Shown here one piece after another: positions 34,875 through 43,151 of a stretch of DNA of 64,000 bases. Position numbers and translations under genes: made by a program. This stretch comes from Candidatus Hydrogenedentota bacterium. GTDB taxonomy: Bacteria; Hydrogenedentota; Hydrogenedentia; Hydrogenedentales; Hydrogenedentaceae. Where the stretch lies: NCBI GenBank assembly GCA_026415215.1, contig JAOAHN010000084.1, positions 50,270 to 114,269 on the forward strand, written 5' to 3'. The notes below the pieces were generated by a model. The model saw nothing but the letters and a program-made list of their open reading frames with translations. It did no database searches and had not been told where the DNA came from. Each line of letters opens with the position of its first letter. Position 1 is the first letter of the stretch.

Positions 34875-35807
34875 ATGAAAATTTTGATAATTGAGGATGA
34901 TGTTGATTTAGCGGAACTTTTGAAAACGAAACTTGTAAGTGAGGGGTATCAAGTTGGTGTTATAAATACGGGCAATGGAGCATTTGAATATGCAAAACAA
35001 TTTAAGCCAGAAATTGTGATACTCGACATTATGCTACCAGGTGTAACTGGTTATCAAATCTGTAGACGAATTAGGAGAGACCCTGAACTTTACAGAATAG
35101 GCATACTAATTCTTACCGCCTTAGGAGAAGAGCCAGAGGTAATACATGGCTTAGAACAAGGAGCAGATGACTACCTTGTTAAACCATTTAAATTGGAAAA
35201 GTTGATGGATAAAATAACTTCGTTGAGTTCTTTACTTGTTTCTGTAGCGAGTAGGAACTCAATTACTAATCTACCTGGGACAGATGCAATAAAGAGAGAG
35301 ATAGATCATAAATTGGCAAGGGGTGAGAACATAGCGGTGGTATATATTAGCATAGTTGGATTTAAACCGTATTGTGTTGCTAAGGGTCCAGAAGGGCAAA
35401 AGAAGGCTTTACACTTTCTCGCTACTATGTTAATGGATCTCAAAAGAAGTTTGGCATTATATGAATCATTTTTTGCTCACATTGGAGGAGAGCACTTTGT
35501 TGTCCTTCTCAATGCAAGTGACTACGAAAAATTTTGCGAATCTTTAATAACGAATTTTGACCAGAGGAAGAGAGAATTATATACGGATGCAGAATTTAAT
35601 CAGGGATTTGTTTTGAGTGTAGATAGACAAGGTGCATCTGTAAAATGTCCACTTATGGCTTTGTCTATTGGAGTAGTCCATAATACTTATAGACATTTCA
35701 GAAATGCTAAGAAGATGTTTGAGGTGCTTGCCCAAGTTCGCCAAAAAGCTCTGCCAACTGAGGGGAAAAGCATATATTTCGTTGACCGTAGAAAGACAGA
35801 TAGATAA
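34875..35807 (+). CDS. response regulator with degenerate GGDEF-like output domain
   Basis: A 310-residue protein. The receiver domain (1-120) has the acidic pocket EDD (7-9), the phospho-acceptor Asp in IVILDIMLPGVTGYQ (about 51), and the Thr/Lys of ILTALGEE and YLVKPFKLEKL. The C-terminal half starts NSITNLPGTDAIKREI and contains FFAHIGGEHFVVLLNASDYEKF, which occupies the position of GGDEF; GGEHF lacks the normal catalytic signature. MALSIGVVHNTYRHFRNAKKMFEVLAQVRQKAL completes the fold. Cyclic-di-GMP synthesis is unlikely; regulation is more so. The track starts at 34860, but GTG there overlaps the AAAGGGG that suits the ATG at 34875. Confidence 0.87.
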   Translation: MKILIIEDDVDLAELLKTKLVSEGYQVGVINTGNGAFEYAKQFKPEIVILDIMLPGVTGYQICRRIRRDPELYRIGILILTALGEEPEVIHGLEQGADDYLVKPFKLEKLMDKITSLSSLLVSVASRNSITNLPGTDAIKREIDHKLARGENIAVVYISIVGFKPYCVAKGPEGQKKALHFLATMLMDLKRSLALYESFFAHIGGEHFVVLLNASDYEKFCESLITNFDQRKRELYTDAEFNQGFVLSVDRQGASVKCPLMALSIGVVHNTYRHFRNAKKMFEVLAQVRQKALPTEGKSIYFVDRRKTDR

Positions 35808-35830
35808 GTTATGTTATAGGTAAGTTTTAA

Positions 35831-36436
35831 ATGGGACAGGTAAGAAATATAAAACCCTCAGAAATTGAGAGTGCGGGGGAAGTATTAACGAGGGCTTTTT
35901 TTGATGATGATCTTGTTAAGTATATGTTTCCTGATGAGGCTTTTCGTAAAAGTTTTCTTCCGTGGATATACTCTAAGTGGGTGGGAGTTCTTGCAAATTA
36001 TAATTCGGTTTTTGTAGATGACGATATGAAGGGAGTTATTGTTTGTCTGCCACCCCCGCTTTATTTAGGGGTTTCACTAATGGATCAGGTCCGAGGGGGC
36101 TTATTAGGTGTCATTCCAAGATTAGGAATGAGGAGAATTTGGCGTCCTTTCAGGGTTTTTTTAGACAATATGAAAAGGACAAGAAATGAAGTAACTGTTC
36201 CGACTTGGATTATAGATGTCTTGGGGGTTTCTCCTCAATACCAGAGAAAAGGTATAGGGAGCTTATTAGTGAGAGAGATATTAAAGAGGGCAGAAGAAGA
36301 AAATGTTCCTGCCTATGTGATAACACATAAGTTAGAAAATGTGAAGTTTTATGAGAAGAATGGGTTTAAACTTATAAAAATTGTGAATTCCCTTCCAGGA
36401 GGCCCACCCACCTGCTCTCTTATGTTTAGAAAGTAG
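35831..36436 (+). CDS. GNAT-family N-acetyltransferase
   Basis: A 201-residue GNAT protein. The N-terminus is VRNIKPSEIESAGEVLTRAFFDDDLVKYMFPDE. The acetyl-CoA loop is LGVSPQYQRKGIGSLLVREIL at about 140-160, followed by VPAYVITHKLENVKFYEKNGFKLIK. The acceptor could be a small molecule or protein. It follows the response regulator by 23 bases and may share its transcript, ahead of the sigma-54-linked flagellar genes. Confidence 0.88.
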   Translation: MGQVRNIKPSEIESAGEVLTRAFFDDDLVKYMFPDEAFRKSFLPWIYSKWVGVLANYNSVFVDDDMKGVIVCLPPPLYLGVSLMDQVRGGLLGVIPRLGMRRIWRPFRVFLDNMKRTRNEVTVPTWIIDVLGVSPQYQRKGIGSLLVREILKRAEEENVPAYVITHKLENVKFYEKNGFKLIKIVNSLPGGPPTCSLMFRK

Positions 36437-36602
36437 CATAAATTTTGGTAAGTTGTAAAGGGGGTATGAGATTTCTTTATTTAGTTTTTTAAGTGAAAAT
36501 AATTCCTCCATTGGGAAAAATGTATCTATTTTTAATAAATTTGTGGTTTTTATAAGTTTCATAAGTTATTAGTAATCAAGGATATATCATTTTTATGACG
36601 AT

Positions 36603-36619
36603 TGGCATACAGTTTGCAT
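36603..36619 (+). promoter_or_regulatory. sigma-54 (RpoN) -24/-12 promoter of the flgB operon
   Basis: TGGCAT-ACAGT-TTGCAT matches the consensus TGGCAC-N5-TTGCA, with the GG and GC dinucleotides ten bases apart. It begins 44 bases before the flgB ATG, in an otherwise non-coding gap. Transcription would need an RpoN activator, not seen in this window. Confidence 0.78.
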
Positions 36620-36646
36620 TTTATTCTAAAAATTGAAGGTGAAAGG

Positions 36647-37048
36647 ATGATAAGAAATATAGGAAACATATCGGCTGAGGGTTATCTAATAGCGGGATTA
36701 AGTGTTGGAGAGATTAATCATAAGTATATTGCTAATAACATTGCTAATGTAGATACTCCTGGGTATTCTGAGAGGAATTTGGATTTTAACAAAACCCTCA
36801 GTGCCGTGTTGAATGGGCGAGGGGGCATCGCACTCCGCACGAGCCACCCTCGCCATATACCTCTTTTAAAAGAGAATTTAATCTTTGAAGAAAAGCACTC
36901 CCTAATAAAGAATGACTTCAACAGTGTTGATATAGATGAACAAATTTTGAGGCTGTCCGAGAATCTCGGGAGGATGACAGTTTTCTATGCTCTACTTGCA
37001 AAGAAGTATAGTCAAATAATTGGAGCAATAAATGAATTAAAGAGGTAA
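36647..37048 (+). CDS. flgB: flagellar basal-body rod protein FlgB
   Basis: A 133-residue FlgB, the proximal rod subunit. The family N-terminal helix is YIANNIANVDTPGYSERNLDFNKTLSAVL (about 26-54). The C-terminus is DIDEQILRLSENLGRMTVFYALLAKKYSQIIGAINEL, the usual rod-protein ending. The track extends to 36602, but the ATG at 36647 with GAAGG upstream gives the expected start, and the longer frame would run through the sigma-54 element. flgC starts 3 bases after its stop. Confidence 0.95.
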   Translation: MIRNIGNISAEGYLIAGLSVGEINHKYIANNIANVDTPGYSERNLDFNKTLSAVLNGRGGIALRTSHPRHIPLLKENLIFEEKHSLIKNDFNSVDIDEQILRLSENLGRMTVFYALLAKKYSQIIGAINELKR

Positions 37049-37051
37049 TAC

Positions 37052-37480
37052 ATGCTGAGAATCTCTGAAATATCTGCATTCGATATTGCAAAAAGCGGGC
37101 TAAAGGCGGAGAGGTTAAGAATGACTATCATAGCTAATAATGTTGCCAATGCAGAAACTACAAGGACAGAGAGGGGAGGGGGTCCTTTTAGGAGACAAAT
37201 AGTTGAGTTTATTGGTTACCCTCTTAACGGTAAGTTTCCTATAAAAAAATATGGGGTGGAAGTGAAAAGGATAAGTTACGATATGTCACCTTTTAAGGAA
37301 GTTTATGAACCTGGTCATCCTGATGCTAATGAGAATGGAATAGTAAAGTATCCTAATGTGAATGTTCCTGTGGAAATGGCTGATTTAATTTCCGCACAGA
37401 GGGCTTATGAGGCAAATATAAGTGTTCTTGTTGCTACTCGTCAGATAAGGCAAAGAGCTCTTGAGATTTTGCAAAGATAG
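37052..37480 (+). CDS. flgC: flagellar basal-body rod protein FlgC
   Basis: A 142-residue FlgC rod subunit. N-terminal FDIAKSGLKAERLRMTIIANNVANAETTRT and C-terminal VNVPVEMADLISAQRAYEANISVLVATRQIRQRALEIL are the characteristic paired helices; the middle has the HPDANENGIVKYPNV sequence seen across FlgC proteins. GAGG precedes the ATG. It lies in the flgB-flgC-fliE unit. Confidence 0.97.
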   Translation: MLRISEISAFDIAKSGLKAERLRMTIIANNVANAETTRTERGGGPFRRQIVEFIGYPLNGKFPIKKYGVEVKRISYDMSPFKEVYEPGHPDANENGIVKYPNVNVPVEMADLISAQRAYEANISVLVATRQIRQRALEILQR

Positions 37481-37540
37481 ATATAAGTAAAATATGATAT
37501 TTTTCAATATAGATTACACGAAGAGAAGGAAGTAATTTAG

Positions 37541-37855
37541 ATGGGAAACATTGACGGGATAAAGGGTATTGGCCCAGTTAAACCAACAGTAGAGAAGCCA
37601 GGTGTTACTCTCCCGGAACTTAAGGCGGATGGAGAGGTTTCTTTTAAAGATGTATTATTAGAAGCAGTTTCGGAGGTGCAGAGACTTCAGGAAGAGGCAG
37701 ATACAACAATAAAACAGCTTGTCTCTGGCGAGATAAAAGATGTGTCAGAAGTTATGATAGCTGTCCAAAGAGCAGATACAGCCTTTCAAACTTTAATGGC
37801 TGTTAGGAATAAAGTTATCGCGGCATATGAGGAAATTATGCGAATGCAAATTTAG
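37541..37855 (+). CDS. fliE: flagellar hook-basal body complex protein FliE
   Basis: A 104-residue FliE, the adaptor between MS ring and rod. The C-terminal half is diagnostic: FKDVLLEAVSEVQRLQEEADTTIKQLVSGEIKDVSEVMIAVQRADTAFQTLMAVRNKVIAAYEEIMRMQ. The GIKGIGPVKP N-terminus is variable in the family. It is third in the flgB operon, and a 227-base gap with its own promoter follows before fliF. Confidence 0.96.
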   Translation: MGNIDGIKGIGPVKPTVEKPGVTLPELKADGEVSFKDVLLEAVSEVQRLQEEADTTIKQLVSGEIKDVSEVMIAVQRADTAFQTLMAVRNKVIAAYEEIMRMQI

Positions 37856-37979
37856 TGTTATGCAGAGTATTTAGCAAATCCTGTAGTTTACGCAAAGTGG
37901 CTACAGGTGATAGCGGAGATAATAGTTGAATTAGATATTATCATTATTTTTATCGTCGTAAGTGAAGATATTGTAAATA

Positions 37980-38008
37980 TTGACTTTTGATACTATATGT
38001 TGTATATT
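37980..38008 (+). promoter_or_regulatory. putative promoter of fliF and downstream genes
   Basis: TTGACT (37980-37985), 17 bases, TATATT (38003-38008), 75 bases before the fliF ATG. It sits in the longest gap inside the flagellar cluster, consistent with a second transcription start. Confidence 0.5.
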
Positions 38009-38082
38009 ATTTATTAGGTGTGTCTATAAATTGTATAACCTTTTCAGTTGTTCTTAAGGTAATTAGTATGGATGTTTAACTT

Positions 38083-39630
38083 ATGGATTCTCTACTACAA
38101 TTTGTAAGGGGTGTTAGGGAATTTTGGTCTCAGTTAAATCTCAGTGCACGGGTGGTAATAAGTGTGTCATTTTTTGTTGTATTTGCTGGATTACTTTTGA
38201 TTGTATATATGGGGGTGCGCACTGATTATGTATTGCTTTCCTCTGGATTATCTCCGCAAGACATCGCTAAGGCTACAGATGTTCTTTCCAGACAGGGCAT
38301 TAACTATAGGGTAAGCGAAGATGGCTCGAGTTTGTATGTGCCTGCAAGCAGTAGGAGCTCTGCTCAACTTGCTTTAGCTCAGAGCGATGTTCCTGTAGGA
38401 AGACCTGTGCCACCAGGTTGGGAATTATTTTCTACTACAGAGTTGATGACAAACCAATGGTTACAAAATGTGAAATTTATGAGAGCATTACAAGGCGAAA
38501 TCCAGAAGCAACTAAATGCTTTTGATTTTGTAAATAGCTCCTATGTTCTCATAAGGGAGGCGAAGGAAGAGTTATTTGTATCGGAGCAGAAGCCATCTGA
38601 AGCGGCGGTGACCTTAGATCTAAAGAGACCTTTGACGAAACAAGAGATTAAGGGTATTGTAAGTATAGTAGACCATGCAGGGGGAGCAAATCTTCACCCA
38701 GGGAATATTACGGTGGTCAGTACGAAGGGAGAGATTTTATATTTGCCTCCGCAACCCGGATTTGCCTCAATAGCAAGTTCGAAGCTCGAACTAATTGCGG
38801 ATTGGGAAAAGCAAAGAGAAGCTAAGGTAATGGCAAAGCTGAGGGATTTGGGAGTAAGAGGAACAGTTTCTGTCAGCGCAAAGCTTGATTTTGAGTCATC
38901 TGAAGAAGTGGAAGAGCGAGTTTCAGAAGGAACAGAGATAAGCACATCTACTACAGAAACCTCAAATGAGACGACAGAGAGGGCTCCTGAAGGAGCTCCA
39001 GGCGTAACTGCGAATGTTCCAGAGGCTACAACACCTGGAAGTGTAACCTCTAAAGAAACTACCACCGAGGAAATAGTGAATTATGAACCTACCAGATTAA
39101 CCAAGAGGACGAAGAAAGAAGGAGGCAATGTAGAAAAATTCTTAGTGACGCTTGTTGTTGAGGGAGATTATCAGGAGACGCAAGATGCGGAGGGTAAGAA
39201 AACGCGGAATTATTTGGGTTTGACAGACGAAAAAAGAAAAATGTATAGAGATTTAGTTCTATCAGCGGTAGGTGAGGGAGATGTTCCAACCGAAGTTTTA
39301 GTGTATGATCAGCCATTTGGAATTCCTGAAGGTGTTTCAGAGGTTCCGAGTGCAGAAAGTGTTTTTGGTTGGGAGAATTTGATAACACCCATTACTATTT
39401 TTGCCCAATTGGTAGCGATTAGTGTAGTATTTTTAATTTTGAGGTCCATTTTGAAGAGAACTGTATCCGAAAGACCTATAGAAGAAGTTGAGGAAGTTGT
39501 GTTACCTGAAGCGACAAAAGAGGATATAAGAAGGCAGGAAGTGGCAAGGGAAATAGCTCGACTTGCATTAGATGAACCAGAATCAACAGCTTCACTAATT
39601 AGATCTTGGTTAGCAGAAGGAGAAGAGTAA
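38083..39630 (+). CDS. fliF: flagellar MS-ring protein FliF
   Basis: A 515-residue FliF. TM1 is about residues 25-48 (VVISVSFFVVFAGLLLIVYMGV). The YscJ/FliF-like ring-building domain follows with LLSSGLSPQDIAKATDVLSRQGINYRVSEDGSSLYVPAS. The acidic, Thr/Glu-rich loop at about 285-330 (ISTSTTETSNETTERAPEG) separates it from the C-terminal domain; TM2 lies near 430-450. The tail (EDIRRQEVAREIARLALDEPESTASLIRSWLAEGEE) is the FliG-binding segment. The gene abuts fliG. Confidence 0.96.
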   Translation: MDSLLQFVRGVREFWSQLNLSARVVISVSFFVVFAGLLLIVYMGVRTDYVLLSSGLSPQDIAKATDVLSRQGINYRVSEDGSSLYVPASSRSSAQLALAQSDVPVGRPVPPGWELFSTTELMTNQWLQNVKFMRALQGEIQKQLNAFDFVNSSYVLIREAKEELFVSEQKPSEAAVTLDLKRPLTKQEIKGIVSIVDHAGGANLHPGNITVVSTKGEILYLPPQPGFASIASSKLELIADWEKQREAKVMAKLRDLGVRGTVSVSAKLDFESSEEVEERVSEGTEISTSTTETSNETTERAPEGAPGVTANVPEATTPGSVTSKETTTEEIVNYEPTRLTKRTKKEGGNVEKFLVTLVVEGDYQETQDAEGKKTRNYLGLTDEKRKMYRDLVLSAVGEGDVPTEVLVYDQPFGIPEGVSEVPSAESVFGWENLITPITIFAQLVAISVVFLILRSILKRTVSERPIEEVEEVVLPEATKEDIRRQEVAREIARLALDEPESTASLIRSWLAEGEE

Positions 39631-39631
39631 T

Positions 39632-40669
39632 ACGACGCCGAAAAAAGAGACAAAAGAATCTGAAAAACTTACAGGAAGGAAGAAAGCGGCTATCTTGCTT
39701 GCATGTTTGGGACCTGAATATGCAAGCAAGATAATGGCTTACTTGAGAGAATCTGAGGTTGATCAGCTAACTTTAGATATAGCTGCTCTTGGAACAATAG
39801 ATCCCGATTTAAAAGCAAAGGTGTTTGATGAGTTTTTTCAAATGGCAGAAGCAAAGAGGTTTGTGTCAGAGGGTGGGATCGAGTTAGCGAAAGAGTTGCT
39901 TGAGAAGTCATTTGGGCCTCAAAAGGCGATAGAGATTCTTGGAAGGTTACAAAGTTCTTTGCAAGAGGTACCCTTCCAGTTTTTGAAGAAAGCTGACCCG
40001 GCTCAAATAGGAAGCTTTATTCAAGAAGAACATCCTCAAACTATAGCGTTAATCTTAGCCCACTTGGATCCTAAAGTTTCTGCATTAGCTTTAACATCTC
40101 TTCCTCCCGATGTTCAAGCAGATGTTGTTTACCGTATTGCTACGATGGATAGAACCGCTCCTGAAATAGTGAGAGAGGTGGAGAGAGTTTTGGAGAGAAA
40201 GATGTCGGCAATTTTTACTCAGGGGTTCACATTTGCAGGGGGTGTTAAAGAGGTAGCAGAAATACTTAATCTTGTTGAGAGATCTACAGAGAAGACTATT
40301 ATGGAAAAGTTACAGGAGAGAGACCCTGAACTTGCAAATGAAATAAATAAACTTATGTTTACATTTGATGATTTAATTTATGTGGACGATGCAGGGATCC
40401 AAAAATCTTTGAGAGAGATCGACTCGAAGGATCTTGCCCTTGCTTTGAAGGGCGCTACGGATGAAGTTAAAGAAAAGATATTTAAGAATATGTCTGAAAG
40501 AGCTCGCGAGATGCTAAAGGAAGAAATTGAGTTTATGGGACCAGTTAGATTAAAAAATGTGGAAGAGGCTCAACAGAGAATAGTTGCGGTAATTAGGAGG
40601 TTAGAAGAAGCGGGTGAAGTTATAATAATGGGTAGAGGAGAAGGAGGAGGTGAAGAAATTTTAGTATGA
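39632..40669 (+). CDS. fliG: flagellar motor switch protein FliG, apparent ACG start
   Basis: FliG links FliF to the C-ring and interacts with the stator to produce torque. The in-frame sequence from 39632 is TTPKKETKESEKLTGRKKAAILLACLGPEYASKIM..., 345 residues, the usual length and N-terminal pattern. EEHPQTIALILAHLDPKVSALAL (middle) and the charged FTFDDLIYVDDAGIQKSLREIDSKDLALALKG (C-terminal torque helix) confirm it. No ATG, GTG or TTG occurs between the in-frame stop at 39611 and 39695; the TTG at 39695 in the track would remove ~21 residues of the conserved domain. AAGGAGAAGAG at 39617-39627 positions ACG at 39632 as the start. Either ACG initiates, or the base is a sequence variant of ATG. 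fliF stops at 39630. Confidence 0.9.
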   Translation, partial: TTPKKETKESEKLTGRKKAAILLACLGPEYASKIMAYLRESEVDQLTLDIAALGTIDPDLKAKVFDEFFQMAEAKRFVSEGGIELAKELLEKSFGPQKAIEILGRLQSSLQEVPFQFLKKADPAQIGSFIQEEHPQTIALILAHLDPKVSALALTSLPPDVQADVVYRIATMDRTAPEIVREVERVLERKMSAIFTQGFTFAGGVKEVAEILNLVERSTEKTIMEKLQERDPELANEINKLMFTFDDLIYVDDAGIQKSLREIDSKDLALALKGATDEVKEKIFKNMSERAREMLKEEIEFMGPVRLKNVEEAQQRIVAVIRRLEEAGEVIIMGRGEGGGEEILV

Positions 40670-40697
40670 TTTACGGGAAAGGTAAAGATTTCCATAA

Positions 40698-41390
40698 ATG
40701 AGTGTTGAGAAATATTCTAAAATAATTAAAGAGTTGTTAGAGGTTGAGCCTTTATCAAAGGATAGGTTGAGAGAATATCCGTCGATATCTGAGGAAAAAC
40801 AAGGCGGGACTTTGCCCATTACCATAGATGAACTTCGTGAAATGATTCTTGAAGAAATTCGTGAAGAGGCAGAAAAACTTAAGAGAGAATCCATTGAAAG
40901 GGGATTTAATGAAGGTAAGGAAGAGGGAATTAAAATCTACCTACAAGAGATGGATAATATACGAATCTTTTTTGAGAACTTGAAGAATGAGTTAGATAAG
41001 AAGCTCCGTGATTTTATCGAAAGTTTAACTACTGAGGCAGTAGCTCTTTCCTTGAAAGTGGCAAGTAAGGTAGTTGCTACTTATGTTGAAGTGGACCAGA
41101 ATTTGGTAGCGAGACTTCTAAAAGAAACTTTTTATGAAATTGGTGATTCGAGAGATGTAAAAGTATTAGTCAATCCTCTTGATTTAGAGGTTGCTAAGAG
41201 AGTTTTAGATGAATTAGCAAAAGGTAATAATTTGTGGAAGATAAACATACAACCGAGTTCGGAAGTCTCGAAAGGAGGGTGCATAGTAGAGACATCTACA
41301 AGATTCATAGATAATCAAGTAGATACGCGGTTTAATCAGCTAGTGGAGGAGATAAAGGGAAGACTTATGGAGGAGGGTGAAAGTGCTTGA
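40698..41390 (+). CDS. fliH: flagellar assembly protein FliH
   Basis: A 230-residue FliH, the negative regulator and stator-like partner of the FliI export ATPase. A charged helical region (about 45-105) with repeated acidic and basic residues, EILEEIREEAEKLKRESIERGFNEGKEEGI, precedes the C-terminal FliH domain (LTTEAVALSLKVASKVVATYVEVDQNLVARLLKE, VKVLVNPLDLEVAKRVL, GGCIVETSTRFIDNQVDTRFNQLVEEI). The 3' end overlaps the start of fliI. Confidence 0.93.
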   Translation: MSVEKYSKIIKELLEVEPLSKDRLREYPSISEEKQGGTLPITIDELREMILEEIREEAEKLKRESIERGFNEGKEEGIKIYLQEMDNIRIFFENLKNELDKKLRDFIESLTTEAVALSLKVASKVVATYVEVDQNLVARLLKETFYEIGDSRDVKVLVNPLDLEVAKRVLDELAKGNNLWKINIQPSSEVSKGGCIVETSTRFIDNQVDTRFNQLVEEIKGRLMEEGESA

Positions 41391-42693
41391 GAGTATCCTT
41401 TCTATAGTTGAGAAAAAGGCGATCTTAAAGGTGTGTGGTAAAGTAAAAAATGTAACTGGTATTGTTATAGAAGCGACGGGTCCCGAAATGAATGTTGGAG
41501 ACCTTTGTTATATATCATCTCGGGATAGGAAGCAAAAGGTCCCTGCTGAGGTAGTTGGGTTTAGAGACGGGCTGTACCAGATAATGGCATTGTCAGAAGT
41601 TTATGGTTTGGGTCCTGATTATATCCTAATACCTACATATGCCCAGAGGTCAGTAGGAGTCGGAGACTCATTACTTGGTAGGGTAATTGATGCTCTTGGG
41701 GTTCCCATAGATGGTAAGCCTCCCTATAGTATTACTGAAAGGAGACCTTTGTATGCAGAACCGCCATCTCCTATTTTTAGGCCGAGGGTTTTGAAACCGT
41801 TTATTACAGGAATTAAGTCGATAGATGGATGTATTACTTGTGGTAAGGGGCAAAGAGTAGCTATATTGTCAGGAAGCGGGGTTGGGAAGAGTAAGCTGAT
41901 TGGGATGATCGCAAGAAACACTAAGGCGGATGTGAATGTAATTGCATTAGTGGGAGAGCGGGGAAAAGAGGTTAGAGAGTTTCTTGAGTTAGATTTAGGA
42001 GAAGAGGGATTGAAGAGATCAGTTGTAGTTGTTGCTACTTCTCATGAGTCTCCTCTTAGAAGGATAAGTGCTGGTTATGTTGCAACTACCATAGCGGAGT
42101 ATTTTAGAGATAAAGGTGCAGATGTCCTATTAATGATGGATTCTATAACAAGGTTTGCAATGGCTCGTAGAGAGATAGGATTGTCAATAGGTGAGCCACC
42201 TGCCACAAAAGGATATACTCCCTCAGTATTTAGTTTATTGCCGAAGTTGTTGGAGAGAGTTGGGACTTCAGAAAGAGGAACAATCACAGGATTTTATACA
42301 GTTTTGGTTGAAGCAGATGATTTGAACGATCCTATAGGGGATGCTGTAAGAAGCATAACAGATGGGCATATATCATTATCTCGTGCCTTAGCAGTCCGAG
42401 GGCATTATCCTCCAGTGGATGTTTTGGAAAGTGTAAGTAGATCTATGCTTGAAGTTACTGAGGAGGAACATAGGGAACTCGCAAGGAAGATTAGAAGTGT
42501 CCTTGCGGTATATAGAGATGCTGAGGACCTCATAAATATAGGTGCCTATGTGCCAGGAAGTAACCGTGAGATTGATGAGGCGATAGTGCTTTTGCCGAAG
42601 ATTAGAAAATTTCTGATTCAGGACTTGTATGAAAAAGTAGAGTGGAGCGAGATGATTCAACAAATGAAGGTCGCTGTGAGAGGTAATGGATGA
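41383..42693 (+). CDS. fliI: flagellum-specific ATPase FliI
   Basis: A 436-residue type III export ATPase that drives export of rod, hook and filament subunits. The Walker A region is AILSGSGVGKSKLIGMIARNTKADVNVIALVGERGKEVREFLE, and the Walker B region DVLLMMDSITRFAMARREIGLSIGEPPATKGYTPSVFSLLPKLLERVGTS. The track begins at GTG 41377, which lies inside the GGAGGAGGG ribosome-binding run; GTG 41383 is better spaced. The 3' end overlaps fliJ by 4 bases (ATGA). Confidence 0.96.
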   Translation: MLESILSIVEKKAILKVCGKVKNVTGIVIEATGPEMNVGDLCYISSRDRKQKVPAEVVGFRDGLYQIMALSEVYGLGPDYILIPTYAQRSVGVGDSLLGRVIDALGVPIDGKPPYSITERRPLYAEPPSPIFRPRVLKPFITGIKSIDGCITCGKGQRVAILSGSGVGKSKLIGMIARNTKADVNVIALVGERGKEVREFLELDLGEEGLKRSVVVVATSHESPLRRISAGYVATTIAEYFRDKGADVLLMMDSITRFAMARREIGLSIGEPPATKGYTPSVFSLLPKLLERVGTSERGTITGFYTVLVEADDLNDPIGDAVRSITDGHISLSRALAVRGHYPPVDVLESVSRSMLEVTEEEHRELARKIRSVLAVYRDAEDLINIGAYVPGSNREIDEAIVLLPKIRKFLIQDLYEKVEWSEMIQQMKVAVRGNG

Positions 42694-43130
42694 GTAAGAG
42701 AGACTTGGAAAGAATGTCTTTGCTTGCAAGAATTAAAAGATTAGAGGAAAGACTTTGTGCACAGGAGTTCTCAAAAGTTAGAAAAAATATAGTCAGTGTT
42801 GAGGATAGAATAGGTCAGGTAAATGAGGAAAAAGGGGCAGTTTTTAGATGTATTGAAGACTCGTTTCTTACATCTAATATGGAAGAAGTAAACAGGTATT
42901 ATGATTACGCAAATTATCTTGAGAAGGAGAAAGATACACTCATAAGTAGGTTGGAGGAATTAAAGAAAGAGGAAGAACTTAAAAGAGCAGAATTAGAGAA
43001 GAAAATGCAAAAGAGAAAAATATTTGAAAATTTAAAGGATAGAAAAGAAGAACATATAATTAATTGGATAAATAAAGAGTTTCAAAAGACTTTGGACGAC
43101 ATTATCATTTCAAGATGGAATAAAGTTTAG
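42690..43130 (+). CDS. fliJ: flagellar protein FliJ-like
   Basis: A 146-residue, highly charged, almost entirely helical coiled-coil protein (ARIKRLEERLCAQEFSKVRKNIVSVEDRIGQ ... LISRLEELKKEEELKRAELEKKMQKRKIFENL). It has the size and position of FliJ, the gamma-like stalk that couples FliI to the export gate. FliJ is weakly conserved, so the call depends on position after fliI and the four-base overlap with it. The alternative is a generic coiled-coil protein. Confidence 0.82.
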   Translation: MSKRDLERMSLLARIKRLEERLCAQEFSKVRKNIVSVEDRIGQVNEEKGAVFRCIEDSFLTSNMEEVNRYYDYANYLEKEKDTLISRLEELKKEEELKRAELEKKMQKRKIFENLKDRKEEHIINWINKEFQKTLDDIIISRWNKV

Positions 43131-43151
43131 TAGGTTTGCGAGGTAGCTGAA

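Noticed and set aside
36602-36646. Extended flgB N-terminus (MAYSLHFILKIEGER)
   Set aside because: It would be encoded across the sigma-54 element and is not in FlgB; the ATG at 36647 has the ribosome-binding site.
39695-40669. fliG beginning at TTG 39695 as in the ORF track
   Set aside because: It would delete the conserved TGRKKAAIL segment of the N-terminal FliG domain, and no ribosome-binding site precedes that TTG.
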